From Phaeobacter sp. QD34_24 (GTDB lineage: Bacteria > Pseudomonadota > Alphaproteobacteria > Rhodobacterales > Rhodobacteraceae): a DNA stretch of 64,000 nucleotides. The notes under the pieces are model-generated. The model ran no database searches, was not told where the DNA came from, and worked only from the letters and a program-made list of their open reading frames with translations. The stretch covers positions 81,880-145,879 of the forward strand of contig NZ_JARCJD010000005.1 of the NCBI RefSeq assembly GCF_028890115.1, given 5' to 3'. This document shows, in pieces, positions 44,243 through 54,296 of the stretch. Each line of letters opens with the position of its first letter. Position 1 is the stretch's first letter. The position numbers and the translations under genes were made by a program.

Positions 44243-45345
44243 GAGAAGGTCTTCCTTGGGTCGAACGCATCGCGGATGCCTTCGAAGATGAAGACCAGAA
44301 GCGACAGCATGATGGCGAAGGTGAAGAAGGCGGTGAAGGCCAGCCAGGGCGCCTCTAGGTTCTGTTTTGCCTGCAGGGTCAGTTCCCCCAGTGAAGGCGC
44401 CGAAGAGGGCAGACCGAAGCCGAGGAAATCTAGCCCCGCCAGCGAGGCGATGGTGCCGGTCACGATGAAGGGCATCATGGTCAGGGTCGCCACCATGGCA
44501 TTGGGCAGCATGTGGCGGAACATGATCGTTGCGTTGCCAACGCCCAGCGCCTTGGCCGCGCGCACATATTCCAGGTTGCGCGCGCGCAGGAACTCCGCCC
44601 TGACAACCCCCACAAGGGCGGTCCAGCCGAATAGGATCATCAAGAACACCAGCAGCCAGAAACTGCGGCCCAGAATGGCGAACATGATGATGATGACGTA
44701 CAGCGTCGGGGTGGAGGACCAGATCTCGATGAAGCGCTGGAAAAGAAGATCGAGCCAGCCACCAAAATAACCCTGCACCGCGCCCGCCGCGATCCCCACA
44801 ACGGTGGCGGCGCCGGTCACGATCAGGGTGAAGACGATGGAGAGGCGGAAGCCGTGAATGACCCGGGCCAGCACGTCGCGTTTGGTGTCATCGGTGCCCA
44901 GAAGGTTCTGCCCGTTGGGCGGCAGCGGCGCCGCGCCGGGCCGGTCCACGGTGGTGTTGTAGGAATAGGGAATGGGCGGCCAGAGGGTCCAGCCCTTGTG
45001 GAACTCCTCGCCCGAGAAGGACCCTGCGTCGATCTCTTCCAGGATGCCTTCGGGATCATCGAAACAGTCCAGGTTGCCCCCCGACTGGATCAGGCATTCC
45101 ACCTCTGGGTCCTTGTAGACCGCCTCGGTCCTGAAATCGCCGCCAAAGGCCGTTTCGGGGTAGAACTTAAAGATCGGCATGTAGAGTTCGCCACGATAGC
45201 TGACCAGGATCGGCTTGTCGTTGGCGATGAACTCGGCAAAGAGCGACAGCACGAAGAGCACCGAGAAGATCCAGAACGACCAATAGGCGCGGGAATTGCG
45301 GCGGAAGTTGTTCCAGCGACGCTGGTTGAGCGGGGACAATGCCAT
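44239..45345 (-). CDS. yejE: Peptide ABC transporter permease YejE
   Basis: A 368-aa inner-membrane permease of the DppC/OppC type. An N-terminal helix after LNQRRWNNFRRNSRAYWSFW is followed by a periplasmic insert and the BPD_transp_1 domain with the EAA-like loop EFLRARNLEYVRAAKALGVG. The LGTDDTKRDVLARVIHGFRLS motif is typical of the DppC half. Gap of 3 bp to yejB. Confidence 0.94.
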   Translation of the reverse strand: MALSPLNQRRWNNFRRNSRAYWSFWIFSVLFVLSLFAEFIANDKPILVSYRGELYMPIFKFYPETAFGGDFRTEAVYKDPEVECLIQSGGNLDCFDDPEGILEEIDAGSFSGEEFHKGWTLWPPIPYSYNTTVDRPGAAPLPPNGQNLLGTDDTKRDVLARVIHGFRLSIVFTLIVTGAATVVGIAAGAVQGYFGGWLDLLFQRFIEIWSSTPTLYVIIIMFAILGRSFWLLVFLMILFGWTALVGVVRAEFLRARNLEYVRAAKALGVGNATIMFRHMLPNAMVATLTMMPFIVTGTIASLAGLDFLGFGLPSSAPSLGELTLQAKQNLEAPWLAFTAFFTFAIMLSLLVFIFEGIRDAFDPRKTFS

Positions 45346-45348
45346 GGC

Positions 45349-46437
45349 TCAGCCCTCCCTCTTGTCAAAATCGATCCGCGGATCGACCAGCACATACATG
45401 ATGTCCGACACGATCCCCACCACCAGGCTCATCAGGCCAAAGATGAAAAGCGTGCCGAAGATCACCGGATAATCGCGGGCGACGGCGGCCTCGAAGCCAA
45501 GCCGCCCCAGCCCGTCGAGTGAGAAGATCGTCTCGATGATCAGGCTGCCGGAAAAGAACACCCCGATGAAGACCGCCGGAAAGCCCGCGATCACGATCAG
45601 CATGGCGTTGCGAAAGACGTGGCCATAAAGAACCCGCCGCTCGCTCAACCCCTTGGCGCGGGCGGTCATCACATATTGCTTCTTGATCTCGTCCAGGAAG
45701 GAATTCTTGGTCAGCAGCGTCAGCGTCGCAAAGGCCCCGATGGTGGAGGCGATGACCGGCAGGGCGATGTGCCAGAAATAGTCCAGCGCCTTGCCCAGCA
45801 GGCTCAGCTCGGCCCAGTTGTCCGAGGTGAGACCGCGCAGCGGGAAGATCTGCCAATAAGAGCCCCCGGCAAACAGCACCAAGAGAAGAATCGCGAACAG
45901 GAAGGAGGGGATCGCGTAGGCCGCGATGATCAGGCCGCTGGTCCAGGTGTCAAAGCGTGATCCGTCGCTCAGCGCCTTGCGGATGCCCAGCGGGATCGAG
46001 ATCATATAGGCGATCAATGTCGACCAGAGCCCCAGCGAGATCGACACCGGCATCTTTTCCAGCACCAGATCGGTCACGTCGATCTTGCGGAAGTAGCTTT
46101 CGCCGAAATCAAAACGCAGGTAGTTGCCGATCATCTGCACGAAGCGCTCCAGCGGCGGCTTGTCGAGACCGAATTGCGCTTTCAGCTCCTCGATCAGCTC
46201 GGGCGGCAGACCTTGGCGGCCTGCATAGCTGTCATTGGCGCCCAAGGTTTCCGTCGCACCCGCATCGCCACCACCGCCGGCGAAACCTTCGAAGACATCG
46301 CCGCTGCCCTGCATCTGGGCAATGATCTGCTCGACCGGGCCGCCGGGCACGAATTGCACCAGGGCAAAGTTGATGACCATGATTCCGAACAGGGTCGGGA
46401 TCACCAGCAAGAACCGCCTGAGGATATAGGCTGCCAT
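45349..46437 (-). CDS. yejB: Peptide ABC transporter permease YejB
   Basis: A 362-aa DppB-type permease. It begins [37 protein letters not shown], the classic first-helix motif. Several helices follow, and the EAA loop reads [27 protein letters not shown]. An insertion near residues 40-70 ([10 protein letters not shown]...) is Gly-rich and typical of YejB. It is followed by yejA upstream with a 9-bp gap. Confidence 0.95.
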   Translation of the reverse strand: MAAYILRRFLLVIPTLFGIMVINFALVQFVPGGPVEQIIAQMQGSGDVFEGFAGGGGDAGATETLGANDSYAGRQGLPPELIEELKAQFGLDKPPLERFVQMIGNYLRFDFGESYFRKIDVTDLVLEKMPVSISLGLWSTLIAYMISIPLGIRKALSDGSRFDTWTSGLIIAAYAIPSFLFAILLLVLFAGGSYWQIFPLRGLTSDNWAELSLLGKALDYFWHIALPVIASTIGAFATLTLLTKNSFLDEIKKQYVMTARAKGLSERRVLYGHVFRNAMLIVIAGFPAVFIGVFFSGSLIIETIFSLDGLGRLGFEAAVARDYPVIFGTLFIFGLMSLVVGIVSDIMYVLVDPRIDFDKREG

Positions 46438-46446
46438 GGCGCGCGC

Positions 46447-48372
46447 CTACCGCAATGCGCCCGAGGCCTTCAGGTCGGCCTCGGTTTCGGAGTTGATCCA
46501 CCACAGATCCATGGTGCCGGGCGAAAACGGCGGCAGCGCCTTGGGGTATTCATACATGCGCCAATAGGCGATCCAGTTCACATCCAGATACCAGGTCGGA
46601 ACCATGAACCTTTTGGCCCGCAACACCCGGTCCAGGGCGCGGGTGTTGGCATAAAGATCCTCTTGCGTGGTCGCCTTGACGATATTGCCGATCAGCGCAT
46701 CCACTGCCGGATCGGCAAGACCAGCCGGATTGAAGACGGAATACTGATGCGCCTCGGATCCGAACTGCTGATAGAGCCCGGTCGAAGGCTCCAGCGACTT
46801 CGGATAGGCGAAAGAGACCATGTCAAAGTCCTTTTCCCGGCGGCGGCTGGTATATTGCGCAAAATCCACCCGGTTCAGGATGGCGTCGATCCCCATGGCC
46901 TGCAGGTTCGAGACAAAGGGCTGCACGATCCGCTCCAGCACCGGGCTATCGAGGAGGAACTCCATCTTCAGCACCTCACCGGCCGCATTGCGCCGCATCC
47001 CGTCATCGCCCACGATCCAACCCGCCTCATCCAATAGCATCATTGCACGGCGCAGGTTGCGGCGGTCCGACGGGCGATTTGCCTTGGATGTATGCGCCAT
47101 CACCGCGGGTTCGTTCAGCACCGCGGGATCAATCTGGTCGCCCAGGGCTTCGAGCACCTGTTTCTCCAACCCCTCGGGCAGGCCTTTGGCCTCAAGTGCC
47201 GTATCCTGCCAGAAGGAGGAGCGATGGCGGAACAGCCCGTATTGCAGGCTTTCATTGGTCCATTCGAAATTATAGGCCAGTTGCACTGCCTCGCGCACGC
47301 GGATGTCCTGAAACACCGGGCGCAGCAGGTTCATCACGAACCCATTGGCCGCAGGCACATTACCATCCGGGATGGCATCCTTGATCACATCGCCACGGCT
47401 GACCGCGTCAAAGTCATAGGCCGTGGCCCAGTTCTTGGAGTTGTTTTCGGTGCGCAGGGTATAGACGCCTGCCTTGAAGCCCTCCATGGCGGCAATGGCA
47501 TCGCCAAAATACTCCACCCGGATGCGGTCGTAGTTGTGGCGCCCCTGGTTCACGTTCAGATGCCAGCCCCAGTAATCGGGATTGCGGCGATAGGTGATAC
47601 GCTGGTTCACATCGAATGTGTCCAGCACATAGGGGCCAGAGCCCACACCCGGATCCAGACGCGGTTCATCCAGGCGACGGTTTTCCGGGTCCGCCTCGAA
47701 CCAGGCCTTGGAAAACACCGGCGTTCCGCCCACCTGGGTGATCATCGCCCGGCGCGGAAAATCGGGGGAGAAATGGAACTTCACCCTATGGGCATCCAGG
47801 GCTTCGGCCTTGGGGATGCGCTTGCGCACCGCTTCGGCGTAGGATTTCAGCCCCTGATCCAGCAGGATGTTGTGGGAAAAGACCACATCCTCGGCCGTGA
47901 CGGGCGAGCCATCGGAAAACCGCGCTTCGGGGCGCAGATTGAAGATCACCCAATCCTGGCTTTCGGGGTACTCCAGGCTTTCGGCGATCAGCCCGTAATA
48001 GGAGCCTGGTTCGTCATAGGATTCGACCATGAGACTTTCCAGGTGGTAGGAGGCCAGGGCCCCTGCCCGCCCCTTGCGGGTAAAGGGGTTCATGCTGTCG
48101 AAGGTTCCGACCGCCGAAAAGGACATCTCGCCGCCCTTGGGCGCGGCGGGGTTCACATAGTCGAAATGGGCAAAGCCTTCGGCGTATTTCAACGCCCCGA
48201 ATTCCGCAAAGCCGTGGCTATTGATAATGGTTTCTGATGCCCGCGCCGGAGCGGCCAGCATCAGAAACATGGCCGCAAGCAGCACGGCCCCTTGCATGAT
48301 CCATGCCGCAGGAGAGCGCAGGCCAGTTTGCGCCATCGATACTGCTTTGGCTTTGGGGGTTCGTGATTTCAT
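46447..48372 (-). CDS. yejA: Peptide ABC transporter substrate-binding protein YejA
   Basis: A 641-aa SBP_bac_5 periplasmic protein. A long basic N-terminus precedes the signal helix AAWIMQGAVLLAAMFLMLAAPARA (about 21-44). The mature part includes GEMSFSAVGTFDSMNPF, FNLRPEARFSDGSPVTAEDV and VGSGPYVLDTFDVNQRITY. First gene of yejABEF. The start at 48372 has GGAGG 9 nt upstream. Confidence 0.95.
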   Translation of the reverse strand: MKSRTPKAKAVSMAQTGLRSPAAWIMQGAVLLAAMFLMLAAPARASETIINSHGFAEFGALKYAEGFAHFDYVNPAAPKGGEMSFSAVGTFDSMNPFTRKGRAGALASYHLESLMVESYDEPGSYYGLIAESLEYPESQDWVIFNLRPEARFSDGSPVTAEDVVFSHNILLDQGLKSYAEAVRKRIPKAEALDAHRVKFHFSPDFPRRAMITQVGGTPVFSKAWFEADPENRRLDEPRLDPGVGSGPYVLDTFDVNQRITYRRNPDYWGWHLNVNQGRHNYDRIRVEYFGDAIAAMEGFKAGVYTLRTENNSKNWATAYDFDAVSRGDVIKDAIPDGNVPAANGFVMNLLRPVFQDIRVREAVQLAYNFEWTNESLQYGLFRHRSSFWQDTALEAKGLPEGLEKQVLEALGDQIDPAVLNEPAVMAHTSKANRPSDRRNLRRAMMLLDEAGWIVGDDGMRRNAAGEVLKMEFLLDSPVLERIVQPFVSNLQAMGIDAILNRVDFAQYTSRRREKDFDMVSFAYPKSLEPSTGLYQQFGSEAHQYSVFNPAGLADPAVDALIGNIVKATTQEDLYANTRALDRVLRAKRFMVPTWYLDVNWIAYWRMYEYPKALPPFSPGTMDLWWINSETEADLKASGALR

Positions 48373-48534
48373 CTGCCTTAACCTCCGCTGTCCGGTGTTC
48401 AAGCGATCCGGATTTTTCCCGTATTTCAAGCTAATGGCAGGCGGGCGCAACATTCAAGTTGTGATGCGGTCACAATCGATTTTGGCCGGGGCGATTTCAC
48501 GCCGATTTTCGCGGCAGGGACAGATCCCGGCACA

Positions 48535-48562
48535 GCAAAAAGGCCGCTGTTCAACAGCGGCC
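48535..48562 (-). terminator. Intrinsic terminator of the cytochrome c gene
   Basis: On the minus strand GGCCGCTGTT / AACAGCGGCC forms a perfect stem (48542-48562), followed by TTTTT. It lies 28 bp after the cytochrome stop. Confidence 0.9.
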
Positions 48563-48589
48563 CCTTGCAATGTCATGCTATCTTGCAGC

Positions 48590-49096
48590 TCAGTCGTCGA
48601 GGCTGTCCAGATAGGCAATGAGGTTCACCCGATCCGAGACCTTCTTCAGGCCCGAGAAGGACATGGAGGTGCCCGGTGCGTAGCCCGAGGGCTTTTCCAG
48701 GAAGGCGTTGAGGTTTTCCGCGCTCCAGTCGCCGGACATGCCCGCCAAGGCGCCGGAGTACCCGAAACCGGCGGCGGCTGCCTTGGGGCGGCCCACAACA
48801 CCGTAAAGGGAAGGACCGGTCGCATTTACGCCGTCTTCGAGTTTGTGGCACGCAGCGCATTTCTTGAAGACCTTGGCGCCTTTGCCAACGTCTGCAGAAG
48901 CCAGCAGCTCTTCGAAGCTCACCTCTTCCGCTTCTTCGGTTGCGCCACCTGCCTCTTCCACTTCAATCACGTAAGAGGCCTCTCCGTGGCTCTCAACGTG
49001 GTACAGCTCCTCTGCGGCCCATTTGCCGAGAAGAAGCACGAGGAACGCGCTGCAGACGCCTGCAGTCGCTTTGGTAAGGGTCATCGTGTCAAACAT
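48590..49096 (-). CDS. Membrane-anchored cytochrome c (CycM/c552-like)
   Basis: A 168-aa protein with an uncleaved N-terminal anchor (KATAGVCSAFLVLLLGKW), an acidic Glu-rich linker and a class I cytochrome c domain: haem site FKKCAACHKLED and Met ligand in SYAP..TSMSFSGLKK. Such anchored cytochromes carry electrons from bc1 to terminal oxidases, possibly including the cbb3 oxidase in this window (inference). It is divergent from pheA. Confidence 0.93.
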   Translation of the reverse strand: MFDTMTLTKATAGVCSAFLVLLLGKWAAEELYHVESHGEASYVIEVEEAGGATEEAEEVSFEELLASADVGKGAKVFKKCAACHKLEDGVNATGPSLYGVVGRPKAAAAGFGYSGALAGMSGDWSAENLNAFLEKPSGYAPGTSMSFSGLKKVSDRVNLIAYLDSLDD

Positions 49097-49215
49097 GATC
49101 GCGAGTCCATTTCAGCTGTCTGAAGGCGTGTCTAAGGCTTCCCCTCTCAAGTGGCAAGGTGTAGACAGCGCGACGAAATGCCTGATTATCCAAGTTTTGC
49201 AGGAAAGTCGCACTC

Positions 49216-50049
49216 ATGTCCGGAAGAATCGCCATTCAGGGGGAACTCGGCTCCTACAGCCACGAGGCCTGTCGCAACGCCCGTCACGATATGGAAGTGC
49301 TACCCTGCCGCAATTTCGAGGATGTCATCGAGGCCGTAAAAAGCGGTCAGGCGGACCAGGCGATGCTGCCGGTTGAAAACTCCACCTACGGGCGTGTAGC
49401 CGATATTCACCGGCTGCTGCCACATAGCGGGTTGCATATCATCGACGAGGCCTTCGTGCGGGTTCACATCAACCTGCTTGGTGTGCCGGGCGCCCGGCTG
49501 GAGGATATCCGGGAGGCAAAGTCGCACCTGGTCCTGCTGCCGCAATGCGGCCAGTTCCTACGCCAGCACAATATCGAAGGACGTGTCAGCCCCGACAACG
49601 CCCGCGCCGCCCGCGATGTGGCCGAGGCAGGAGACAAACACGTGGCGGCCCTGGCCAGCGAGTTGGCCGGGGAAATCTACGGGCTGGACGTCCTGGCCCG
49701 CCATATCGAGGACCATGGCGACAATACCACCCGCTTCCTGATCATGTCGCGCGAACCGGACGACAGCCGCCGCGGCGCCCATGGGATGATCACCAGCTTC
49801 GTCTTCCAGGTGCGCAACATTCCCGCCGCCCTCTACAAGGCGATGGGCGGTTTCGCCACGAACGGCATCAACATGACCAAGCTGGAAAGCTACATGGTGG
49901 ATGGCTCCTTCACCGCAACGCAGTTCTATGCCGATATCGAAGGCCACCCCGAAGACGACAATGTCAAATTGGCGATGGACGAACTGGCCTATTTCACCAC
50001 CAACGTGGAAATTCTGGGTGTCTACCCTGCCGACAACGGACGGTACTGA
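49216..50049 (+). CDS. pheA: Prephenate dehydratase
   Basis: A 277-aa monofunctional prephenate dehydratase converting prephenate to phenylpyruvate for phenylalanine synthesis. It begins MSGRIAIQGELGSYSHEACRN, contains the catalytic NTTRFLIM (Thr-Arg-Phe) near 171-178, and ends in an ACT domain (GGFATNGINMTKLESYMVDGSFTATQFYADIEGHP) for phenylalanine feedback. No chorismate mutase domain is fused. Confidence 0.95.
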   Translation: MSGRIAIQGELGSYSHEACRNARHDMEVLPCRNFEDVIEAVKSGQADQAMLPVENSTYGRVADIHRLLPHSGLHIIDEAFVRVHINLLGVPGARLEDIREAKSHLVLLPQCGQFLRQHNIEGRVSPDNARAARDVAEAGDKHVAALASELAGEIYGLDVLARHIEDHGDNTTRFLIMSREPDDSRRGAHGMITSFVFQVRNIPAALYKAMGGFATNGINMTKLESYMVDGSFTATQFYADIEGHPEDDNVKLAMDELAYFTTNVEILGVYPADNGRY

Positions 50050-50115
50050 TCCCAGCACATGGGAATAATGCGGTCAGCATCAAGTGCGTCCTGATCATCA
50101 TTGCGGGGATAAGGT

Positions 50116-50209
50116 GAGAGGTTGGACATCGACCCAAGCGGGGCTCGTTGTGGCTGCTTCCTTCCGGACCTGACCAGGTTGGCGAGGCGCCTGCCCGCGC
50201 CAACCTCTC
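50116..50209 (-). ncRNA. ffs: Small signal recognition particle RNA (4.5S)
   Basis: The minus strand carries the universal SRP loop CAGGTCCGGAAGGAAGCAGC. The ends GAGAGGTTGG and CCAACCTCTC pair perfectly, closing a ~94-nt hairpin of the bacterial small SRP RNA type. It pairs with Ffh to target proteins to the membrane. It lies between pheA and the 5'-nucleotidase-family gene. Confidence 0.95.
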
Positions 50210-50274
50210 GAATCCCGATATAGGCGGCAGCAGCGGCAAAGACAAGGCCCGCAGAGCGCAGGCAACCGCGATGA

Positions 50275-52131
50275 TCAGATCGCAAGCATCAGCTTCAGGA
50301 AACCGCTGGGGGTGATCCCACGGTTGCGCACACGTCCTTCCGGCAGCTCATCCAGGTACTCCCTGGCCGCCGGGCAGGTATAGACGGCCGCTTCGGTGTC
50401 CGGCAGGGAGGAGAAATGCCAGGGATAATCCTCTGCCAGCAAGGGATCCTCCGGCAGGCGGCCCGCCACGTAATCGCGGATCACATCCCTGATCCGAACC
50501 GGCGGCAGCGGCACGTTCGCCGCCTCCTGCACCATCTGGAAATTGCCGCCACCGCTGACCCGGTAGCTATTGGCGACCACGGCGAACTGCTGATCCGGCG
50601 CCACCGGGCGCCCGTTCCAGGTCAGGTCCCGAATCCGCGAGGCTTCGGGATTGATCCGCTGCCCCGAGACGGCAAAACGGGAGGGGGCCGAAAGATCGAT
50701 CTCATACTGCAGGCCGAACAGCACATCGAAGTTGTGGCCCGCCCGCTCGGGATCCACCAGGTCCACCCCGCTTGAACCGGGCGCGATCCGGTTGAACACC
50801 CCGGCGGACATTTCCAGCCAGTCCTGCACCTGCGCCCCGGTCGCGACCACCAGCCGCAACTCGTTCGGGAAGACGTGCAGATCGGCCACATTGCGCATGC
50901 ACAGGGGACCGCGCCCGATATCGGTGTAATGTCCGGGGCCGGAGCGCCCGCCGAATTTGCCAGGCGCCGCCGCAGACAAAAGCGGCAGATCCCCGGCTGC
51001 CGTTCCCCGCAGGAACGGCCGCGCCGCCGCCGCCTGTGCGGCCGCCGCCAGTTCCAACCCCAGATCTTTTCCGAACAGGGTGAAAAAGGAATGCAGCGGC
51101 ACATCGCTGAAGCCCACGGGCTGGCGCATGCGGTCTCGGGTGGCCTCATGGGCCGGGCTCAAGACCTGCACCAGTTCCTCATCCTCTTCGGCAAGGGAGT
51201 GAAGCGTACCATCGTCGTGACGGTGACAAATCGGATGCAGCGCGGCCTCCCAGCCCGTCAGCTCCCAGCCGCCCGCGCCGTGCTCCACCGCCAGATCGAT
51301 CTGCCCCAGATGCGAGCCATGCGCGCCCGCCATCACCACCGGCTTGTCAAAGACATGATCCGGATGCGGCAGCGTCTTATGGGTATGCCCCCCGATCACC
51401 GCGTCTATTTCGGGGCAATCCGAGATCGGCAGCAGGGCATTTTCCATGCCAAACACCGCGTCACGCGCGCCCATCCCGGTATGGGCCAGGGCGATGACGA
51501 TATCACAGCCGTCCTGGCGCAACCGGCGGGCCGTCTCCCGCGCCGTCTGCACCATATCGGCAACGACCACCTTGCCCTGCAAAAGATGCGCATCCCAGGT
51601 TGTCGTCTGCGGCGGCAGCACCGACAGCACCCCGATCCGCACCGGCGGCGCCGTGCCACAGGCGGGTACGATACGCTCGACGATCACCTCCCGGACAAAC
51701 GGCAGGTCCCGCCCGGGGTCCACCGCCGTCATATTGGAGCAGACCACGGGACAGCTTGCCTGTTGCAGAACCCGCGTCAGGGTCTCGAGACCGAAGTTGA
51801 AATCGTGATTGCCAAGCCCGATCACATCATAGCCGAGCACCGCAAACGCCTGCATCAAAGGGTGCGGATCCATCGGCTCCTCGGAGGAGGTTTCGCCAAT
51901 CGGCGCCCCCTGCAACGAGTCGCCATTGTCCAGCATCAGACAGGCGCCGCCCGCGGCCTCGACCTCCTGCCGCGCCCGCCGCGCCAAGGTGGCGACCCTG
52001 CTCAACCCGACGCTGGGATCGGGGCGGTCAGCATAATAGTCGTGACTAAGCAGATTGCTGTGCAGGTCGGTTGTCGCCAGCAGGCGTAACACCCCTTTGT
52101 TGTCCGAGTGGGGATGCACCGGTCCTGTCAT
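50275..52131 (-). CDS. 5'-nucleotidase/2',3'-cyclic phosphodiesterase family protein
   Basis: A 618-aa (or 632-aa from ATG 52173) metallophosphoesterase plus 5'-nucleotidase C-terminal domain. Metal motifs are TTDLHSNLL, LDNGDSLQG, GNHDFNFG and GGHTHKTLPH; the C-terminal substrate motif region includes NSYRVSGGGNFQM. UshA/CpdB proteins are normally periplasmic, but no signal peptide is visible at either start, so this one may be cytosolic. The start is uncertain: AAAG precedes 52131, nothing clear precedes 52173. Confidence 0.9.
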   Translation of the reverse strand: MTGPVHPHSDNKGVLRLLATTDLHSNLLSHDYYADRPDPSVGLSRVATLARRARQEVEAAGGACLMLDNGDSLQGAPIGETSSEEPMDPHPLMQAFAVLGYDVIGLGNHDFNFGLETLTRVLQQASCPVVCSNMTAVDPGRDLPFVREVIVERIVPACGTAPPVRIGVLSVLPPQTTTWDAHLLQGKVVVADMVQTARETARRLRQDGCDIVIALAHTGMGARDAVFGMENALLPISDCPEIDAVIGGHTHKTLPHPDHVFDKPVVMAGAHGSHLGQIDLAVEHGAGGWELTGWEAALHPICHRHDDGTLHSLAEEDEELVQVLSPAHEATRDRMRQPVGFSDVPLHSFFTLFGKDLGLELAAAAQAAAARPFLRGTAAGDLPLLSAAAPGKFGGRSGPGHYTDIGRGPLCMRNVADLHVFPNELRLVVATGAQVQDWLEMSAGVFNRIAPGSSGVDLVDPERAGHNFDVLFGLQYEIDLSAPSRFAVSGQRINPEASRIRDLTWNGRPVAPDQQFAVVANSYRVSGGGNFQMVQEAANVPLPPVRIRDVIRDYVAGRLPEDPLLAEDYPWHFSSLPDTEAAVYTCPAAREYLDELPEGRVRNRGITPSGFLKLMLAI

Positions 52132-52468
52132 GTGTCTTTCGCCGCAACGTGCACGGTCTGCTCCGATCTTCATATTTGGCCCCGCCCTGAACCGAGCGCG
52201 TTAACCCTTTTGAATCAGCCTTTCACCGATTTGCAAAGTCACCATTTTTGAGGATGTTAACGATTGTGGCACGGATGCCGATGATTTAGCCGATATGACG
52301 CCAATTTCCAGCGCCAGACCGGTTGGGCACCGACAAACCACCGTGTATCGTCGCAAAAACCGACGTGAGGATCTGGATTGGCGGGCTGGTCATCCCGCGT
52401 CTTTGCAGCCATCAATCAGGAAGGGCGGCATCTGGCAGCGGGTCCGCAGCCAAGAGAAGGACGACAGG
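52132..52468. other. Intergenic region between divergent genes
   Basis: About 340 bp between the 5'-nucleotidase-family gene and nudC; two GTTAAC sites occur in an AT-richer stretch (52198-52263) where both promoters probably lie. A frame upstream of nudC is in phase but its composition and the ribosome site at 52455 argue for the shorter start. I see no RNA or repeat. Confidence 0.5.
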
Positions 52469-53455
52469 ATGAAACGGGCCGAAGAGGTGACATTTGGCGG
52501 CGGCGGCGGTTTGGATCGCTCTGCCCATCTGCGCGGCGACGCGGCGGCACTGGATGCGGTCTGGAGCGCAGCGGAAAGCAAGGTGCTGTTGCTGTGGCGC
52601 GGCAAACCGCTGTGCCTGCGCTCCGATCCGGCGCGGGGACCGGACAGTCTGGCCTGGTTGACGGGCAGCCATCCCGTGGCCGAGACCTATCGGGACACCA
52701 GGATTTTCCTGGGCCATCTTGCCGAAGGACCAGCCGTCTTTGCCTGCGACATCAGCAGTTGGCAGCCGGACGCGATTGATGAAATGGCCCTGGCCAGCTT
52801 TGCGGATGTCAGCGAACAGCAGCATCCGGATCTGCCCGACGGCTATGCCTTTGCCGAACTCCGGCGTGTGATGACGCGGCTTACCCCGCTCGAGGCCGAA
52901 GTGGCGGCCACCGCCAGGGCGCTGTTCTCCTGGCATGAAACCCATCGCTTCTGTGCCCGCTGTGGCCAACCCAGCGACATCGCCCAGGCGGGATGGCAGC
53001 GAAACTGCCCTGCCTGCAAGGCCTCGCATTTCCCGCGCACCGACCCGGTTGTGATCATGCTGATCACCCATGGCGATGCGGTGCTCATGGGCCGTTCGCC
53101 CGGCTGGCCCGAAGGGATGTTTTCCCTGCTGGCGGGCTTTGTCGAACCCGGAGAGACGCTGGAGGCCGCCGTGCGGCGCGAGGTTCTTGAGGAAGTCGGC
53201 GTCACGGTCGGTCGGGTGAACTACCTGTCGAGCCAGCCCTGGCCGTTCCCCATGTCGCTGATGTTCGGCTGCAGCGGAGTTGCGCTGGATCGTGAATTGA
53301 CCATCGATCCGCAGGAAATCGAGGATGCGATCTGGGTCAGCCGCCAGGAGATGATGACAGCCTTCGCGGGCGAACACCCGATCCTCAAGCCCGCCAGGAA
53401 AGGTGCAATTGCGCATTTTCTGTTACAAAACTGGCTTGCGGACACGTTGGATTAA
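52469..53455 (+). CDS. nudC: NAD(H)/NADH pyrophosphatase (RNA deNADding) NudC
   Basis: A 328-aa Nudix hydrolase that cleaves NADH to NMNH + AMP and removes NAD caps from RNA. Zinc site Cys162-Cys165-Cys180-Cys183 (FCARCGQ, NCPACKA), Nudix box GFVEPGETLEAAVRREVLEEVG (about 223-244), and the NudC signature SQPWPFPMSLM. The start at 52469 has AAGGA 7 nt upstream. Confidence 0.95.
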   Translation: MKRAEEVTFGGGGGLDRSAHLRGDAAALDAVWSAAESKVLLLWRGKPLCLRSDPARGPDSLAWLTGSHPVAETYRDTRIFLGHLAEGPAVFACDISSWQPDAIDEMALASFADVSEQQHPDLPDGYAFAELRRVMTRLTPLEAEVAATARALFSWHETHRFCARCGQPSDIAQAGWQRNCPACKASHFPRTDPVVIMLITHGDAVLMGRSPGWPEGMFSLLAGFVEPGETLEAAVRREVLEEVGVTVGRVNYLSSQPWPFPMSLMFGCSGVALDRELTIDPQEIEDAIWVSRQEMMTAFAGEHPILKPARKGAIAHFLLQNWLADTLD

Positions 53456-53513
53456 GGGGATGATCCGCCCCATACACAGCAGATTGATCACCAGGACAAA
53501 CAGGCGGTAAGTC

Positions 53514-53981
53514 ATGGATTTTACGAGTAAGCAGGACATTGACGCACCCATCGCCGAGGTCTTTGAGGTCCTGTCGGATTTTGACAGTTTTGAACGTTCT
53601 GCCTTTCGTCGCGGTGTCGAGGTTCAGCGCCTGGGCGATACTGCCACGCCGCAAAGCGGGCTTTCGTGGGATGCCACCTTTACCTTCCGCGGCAAAAAGC
53701 GCGATCTGAGGATCGTTCTGAAGTCCTTCGAACCGGTGACGGGCATGGTCTTTTCCGGAGAAAGCGGTGCCATTCAGGGAGCGTCAAAGATCGAACTCAT
53801 GGCGCTGTCGCCCAGTCGCACGCGCATGTCGATCACCCTGGATCTGTCTGCCAAAACCCTCTCCGGTCGGCTGCTGCTGCAATCTCTGAAGTTGGCGCGC
53901 GGGTCCATCGACAAGAAGTTCAAAGCCCGTGCCGCCGATTTCGCCAGGATGGCGGAAGACAGGATCAGTCAATCGGCCTAA
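53514..53981 (+). CDS. SRPBCC family protein
   Basis: A 155-aa SRPBCC-fold protein (MDFTSKQDIDAPIAEVFEVLSDFDSFERSAFRRGVEV). It is of the polyketide-cyclase/hydrophobic-ligand type with no catalytic residues evident. It follows nudC by 58 bp in the same direction. Function unknown. Confidence 0.85.
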   Translation: MDFTSKQDIDAPIAEVFEVLSDFDSFERSAFRRGVEVQRLGDTATPQSGLSWDATFTFRGKKRDLRIVLKSFEPVTGMVFSGESGAIQGASKIELMALSPSRTRMSITLDLSAKTLSGRLLLQSLKLARGSIDKKFKARAADFARMAEDRISQSA

Positions 53982-54090
53982 GGCTTAGGCCCCATCCATC
54001 GATATATCCAGCCCCCCTTTCGCGCAATATGTCCCGGCAGCCTAAATCAGGATTGACGTGTCGCCCCTTCCCCCGCTAGCCCTTGAGCAG

Positions 54091-54296
54091 ATGGTGCTTG
54101 AGGCGCGCTTTGCGGGCCTTGACTGAAAAGGGAATGTGGTGCGCTTGGACCTGTTTCAGGACCTGATCAAATCCACAACTGCCCCCGCAACTGTAGGCGG
54201 AAAGCGACGTCGGAAGATCCACTGACCACCGGGCAGATGCCCAAGGCCGGGAAGGACCGAAAGAGCAATGACCCGCAAGTCAGGAGACCTGCCATC
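54091..54296 (+). ncRNA. Cobalamin (B12) riboswitch
   Basis: Conserved AdoCbl-aptamer elements in order: AAAAGGGAA (54126-54134) and ATGTGGTG, the core GCCCCCGCAACTGTA (near 54180-54195), CCACTG, CCGGGAAGG, and the 3' B12 box TGACCCGCAAGTCAGGAGAC followed by CTGCC. The end is about 128 bp before the ATG of the DUF1636-like gene. CCTCC at 54384-54388 and GCCCT at 54396-54400 can pair with the ribosome site GGAGGG (54414-54419), so control of translation is plausible. Confidence 0.93.

Noticed and set aside
42548..44770. A 740-codon plus-strand open frame across yejF and yejE
   Set aside because: It is antisense to two clear ABC transporter genes with complete motifs; GC-rich DNA keeps antisense frames open. 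Its translation has no recognisable domain.
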